A stretch of DNA of 64,000 nucleotides from assembly GCF_020149915.1 (NCBI RefSeq), contig NZ_CP083760.1, positions 248,001 to 312,000 on the forward strand, given 5' to 3'. The notes below the pieces were generated by a model. The model saw nothing but the letters and a program-made list of their open reading frames with translations, made no database searches and had not been told where the DNA came from. Below are positions 61,696-64,000 of the stretch, piece by piece. The DNA is from Candidatus Sulfidibacterium hydrothermale. Its GTDB lineage: Bacteria; Bacteroidota; Bacteroidia; Bacteroidales; F082. The position numbers were made by a program, and so were the translations under genes. Within the stretch, counting starts at the first letter, position 1, and each line of letters opens with the position of its first letter.

Positions 61696-64000
61696 TTATT
61701 TTAGGGGAAAATGAAGCGTGAAAGAAGTTCCTTTCCCTTTTTCGGAAGTTACGCGTATGCTTCCCCCAGCTTTAAGAATCAAATTCTTTACAATTGCCAG
61801 CCCTAATCCGTTTCCTTTTGATTTTGTGGTGAAATAGGGAATAAAAATGTGTTTTCGTTCTTCTTCATCCATTCCTTTCCCGGTGTCTTTTATCTGAACG
61901 ATGGCTGTTTCTGTTTTTTTGGTGACATATACTTCGATCTTTTTTTCCGTACTTTTTTCCATGGACTGGATGGCATTTTTGAATAGATTATTCAAAATAC
62001 GGACTAAATCGCGTTGTGAAATGGCTACATTAATTTTTTCTGTTTCGGTGTTGAATTCGATTTTTACCGGATATGATTTTCTGAAGAGGCTGATGGTTGA
62101 TTGGATGGTTTGGATCAAATCAGCTTTTTCCTCTTTCGGTTTTTGGGTTTTTGAAAAATCATAGAACATATCGACCACCTCATTCAGTGTTTCTATTTGG
62201 TCGATGAGCGACTGGCTTATGGTTTCTGTTTTTTCTTTGAACGACGGGTCGTTTGCCTGGTACAGTTTTTTTAAATATTGAATATTTAATTTCATTGGGG
62301 TGAGCGGATTCCTTATCTCATGGGCAATTTGTTGTGCCATTTCTCGCCAGGCTTTTTCTCTTTCTGAGTCTTTTAGCAAACGGGCACTTTCTTCCAGTTT
62401 GTCAACCATGCTGTTGTATGCTTCTATGAGTTTTCCGATCTCGTCCTGCCGTGGCCATTCAATTTTTTCGTTTTGTTTTTCAATACTTACATTTTTTATT
62501 TTTTGCTGCAGTACCTCCAATGGTTTCGTCAGTAATTTGGACAGATAAATCATGATGAGCATTCCAATCAGTCCGCTAAATACGAATAAATTGATCAGAT
62601 TGGTCAACATTCGGAAGTAGGTGTATTGCAGTTCTGATTGCCGGGCAAAATATGGCAGGTTGATAATTCCGGCTTCTTTCCCGTTCTCCAGAATTAGCGG
62701 GGCATAAGCAGAATAAAATGTAGCGTTTCTGATTTTTTCTTTGCCGAGATAGAACAATTTGTGTTCTTTTTCGATTTTGAAAAATGCTTCCGGATTCATG
62801 AGTTTCGATTGTAATCCTGCGCTAAAAATTTCAGGTCTCGATGAGGTAATAAGAAAACCGGACGGGTTGTATAAATGGATATCCGTGAAAAAAATCATGG
62901 AAAGTTTTTGCAGATAAATTTGTAAGCCTGCCGGCTGGTTGGGGTACGGATAAAAATTTTGTTTTAGCTCTATGGCTACCGAGTTGATTTTTTCTTTGAG
63001 AATATTACTGATATTTCTTTTGCTGTTGGTGTTGAAATACGAAATGATCACCATGGTGAGAATGGCGTAAACTACCATCATGGCCGAGAACATGGTAATT
63101 TGTAAACGGGTACTGAACGAATAACGATAGGTTTTCCGGATTTGTTTTCCGTAGGTTATGACAATGTAAGTTACCAGAATAATGGCCAGCAAAATAAATG
63201 ATAACGAGAAAGGAAGTAGCCGGTCGGAGAGTTTGGTTTGCGGCCGGCTGACGATCAGGATTTCATTTTTCCCTACCGGAATTTTATAGTGCGTGAAACC
63301 ATCCAGGTTGATAAATGTCCTTTCCGGTTCTGTTTTGTATTTTGCCATGTCGATGGGGTACAGAAAATCGCCAAACTTATATTCCAACTTTCCCTGTCGA
63401 TAAAAAGCAAAGGAATAACCGGAGAGATTTATTTTGTCTTCTTTTTTATTTTGTAACAGCTCCGGGTAGCCAATCCCTTTGGGGATGATGTTGGTGAAAA
63501 ATTCGACATATAAGTTGAAAGGCGTGTTCTTTTCGTTGTATTTGAATTGGGCCAGGTAATAAATACTTTCTCCTGTATTGGGGATGAACGAGAGCTCAAA
63601 ATGCGTTGTGCTGTCAATTACCGGACCTTTTAGCCGTTTAAAGAACCTTTCGCATTCGATAAGCCGGTTTTCCGGCTGAATCTCTAATTGTTGTCCCGGT
63701 TCGCATAAGGTTACCTGTGTCGTGTAGGCCTTAAGTGTTTTGCCAAAGTATTTTTGTGAGAGTATTTTTTTAATCGCAGATTCTTTATTTCCACTTTTCC
63801 CGTAGATGACTTTCCGAATTGTTTGATCGTTTAAAATCTTGGCCGCTTTGTTTTTTACCATGTATTCTAAAAACGGGTCTCTTTTTTGGGTAAGCAGATT
63901 GGCCGTGTAAATTTGTCGGGCGTTTTTGTTGGCTTTTTCATTTTGGTTTAAAACGAAAGCGATGACCAATGATAAAATAAAGATCGTTAAAAGGCTGTGG
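61696..64000 (-). CDS. NtrY-like sensor histidine kinase, N-terminus outside window
   Basis: The frame is open to the right edge, so the N-terminus is missing; the first residues seen (FILSLVIAFVLNQ) are a membrane segment. A large sensor region of about 240 residues, a second membrane helix near SLSFILLAIILVTYIVI, further membrane segments and a second extracellular loop precede a HAMP-like linker. HisKA has AQQIAHEIRNPLTPMKLN with the phospho-His. The ATPase domain has LVRILNNLFKNAIQSM (N box), IKDTGKGMDE (G1), FIPYFTTKSKGNGLGLAIVK (G2). The architecture resembles NtrY. No response regulator is in view. Confidence 0.9.
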   Translation of the reverse strand, partial: HSLLTIFILSLVIAFVLNQNEKANKNARQIYTANLLTQKRDPFLEYMVKNKAAKILNDQTIRKVIYGKSGNKESAIKKILSQKYFGKTLKAYTTQVTLCEPGQQLEIQPENRLIECERFFKRLKGPVIDSTTHFELSFIPNTGESIYYLAQFKYNEKNTPFNLYVEFFTNIIPKGIGYPELLQNKKEDKINLSGYSFAFYRQGKLEYKFGDFLYPIDMAKYKTEPERTFINLDGFTHYKIPVGKNEILIVSRPQTKLSDRLLPFSLSFILLAIILVTYIVITYGKQIRKTYRYSFSTRLQITMFSAMMVVYAILTMVIISYFNTNSKRNISNILKEKINSVAIELKQNFYPYPNQPAGLQIYLQKLSMIFFTDIHLYNPSGFLITSSRPEIFSAGLQSKLMNPEAFFKIEKEHKLFYLGKEKIRNATFYSAYAPLILENGKEAGIINLPYFARQSELQYTYFRMLTNLINLFVFSGLIGMLIMIYLSKLLTKPLEVLQQKIKNVSIEKQNEKIEWPRQDEIGKLIEAYNSMVDKLEESARLLKDSEREKAWREMAQQIAHEIRNPLTPMKLNIQYLKKLYQANDPSFKEKTETISQSLIDQIETLNEVVDMFYDFSKTQKPKEEKADLIQTIQSTISLFRKSYPVKIEFNTETEKINVAISQRDLVRILNNLFKNAIQSMEKSTEKKIEVYVTKKTETAIVQIKDTGKGMDEEERKHIFIPYFTTKSKGNGLGLAIVKNLILKAGGSIRVTSEKGKGTSFTLHFPLK

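Noticed and set aside
1-64000. tRNA, rRNA, CRISPR or prophage
   Set aside because: I saw no cloverleaf, rRNA signature, direct-repeat array or phage gene; the AT-rich stretches are promoters, terminators or the dispersed repeats.

Overview
The window looks like a chromosomal core region of a member of the Bacteroidota, probably Bacteroidales-like. The lines of evidence are a GldB-type lipoprotein, a secreted protein with a type IX secretion (T9SS) C-terminal tail, a TlpA/DUF4369 lipoprotein, a DUF4292 lipoprotein, a fused GH3/beta-lactamase enzyme, and the Bacteroidota -7 promoter box TAnnTTTG in front of most transcription units. Genus cannot be fixed from the sequence. No rRNA, tRNA, CRISPR array, prophage or insertion sequence was seen.

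Layout. 1-6.2 kb: SAM hydroxide adenosyltransferase (cut by the left edge), PhoH, purC, a TlpA-like lipoprotein, an M20 amidohydrolase and mtnA. 6.2-9.8 kb, minus strand: nitronate monooxygenase, a membrane LytTR regulator and a PIN-PhoH protein. 10-21 kb, plus strand: polA, glyA, a FadL-like porin, a SixA-like phosphatase, murQ and a GH3/beta-lactamase fusion, the last two suggesting peptidoglycan turnover. 21.6-26.9 kb, minus strand: a lone cysD, LysE-type exporter, GH3-type acyl-adenylating enzyme, OxyR and an AEC transporter. 27-28.3 kb: dps and a 1-Cys peroxiredoxin, a likely OxyR target unit. 28.3-35.8 kb, minus strand: M64 peptidase, cysS, aspS and metG. 35.9-39.7 kb: small zinc protein, beta-barrel protein, gldB, glyS and a zinc ribbon protein. 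40-46.3 kb, mainly plus strand: dut, TPR protein, DUF4292 lipoprotein, EnvC-like activator, an inserted AT-rich membrane gene, a cupin and rsgA. 46.3-54.5 kb: tryptophanase with a candidate leader peptide, a DUF6873-like protein, a DUF1295 membrane protein, an SDR, a SirB1-like protein, tyrS and nhaA. 54.6-64 kb: S41 protease, GT9 glycosyltransferase, a large T9SS cargo protein, polyprenyl synthetase and an NtrY-like histidine kinase cut by the right edge.

The three large gene-free gaps (20.9-21.7, 32.9-33.7 and 47.7-48.4 kb) are not empty. They hold copies of one dispersed repeat family: blocks of 28 to 49 nt are identical between copies, in the same order, and one copy is inverted. Two copies are joined to GC-rich, hairpin-rich islands that are related to each other. 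Other items worth a look are a 25-codon ORF between a promoter and tnaA, OxyR-type operators at dps and oxyR, a perfect CRP-type palindrome upstream of the FadL-like gene, and a cysD without cysN.

Many gene starts were moved downstream of the longest possible ORF because the TAnnTTTG box lies inside the longer reading frame; these choices are stated per gene.
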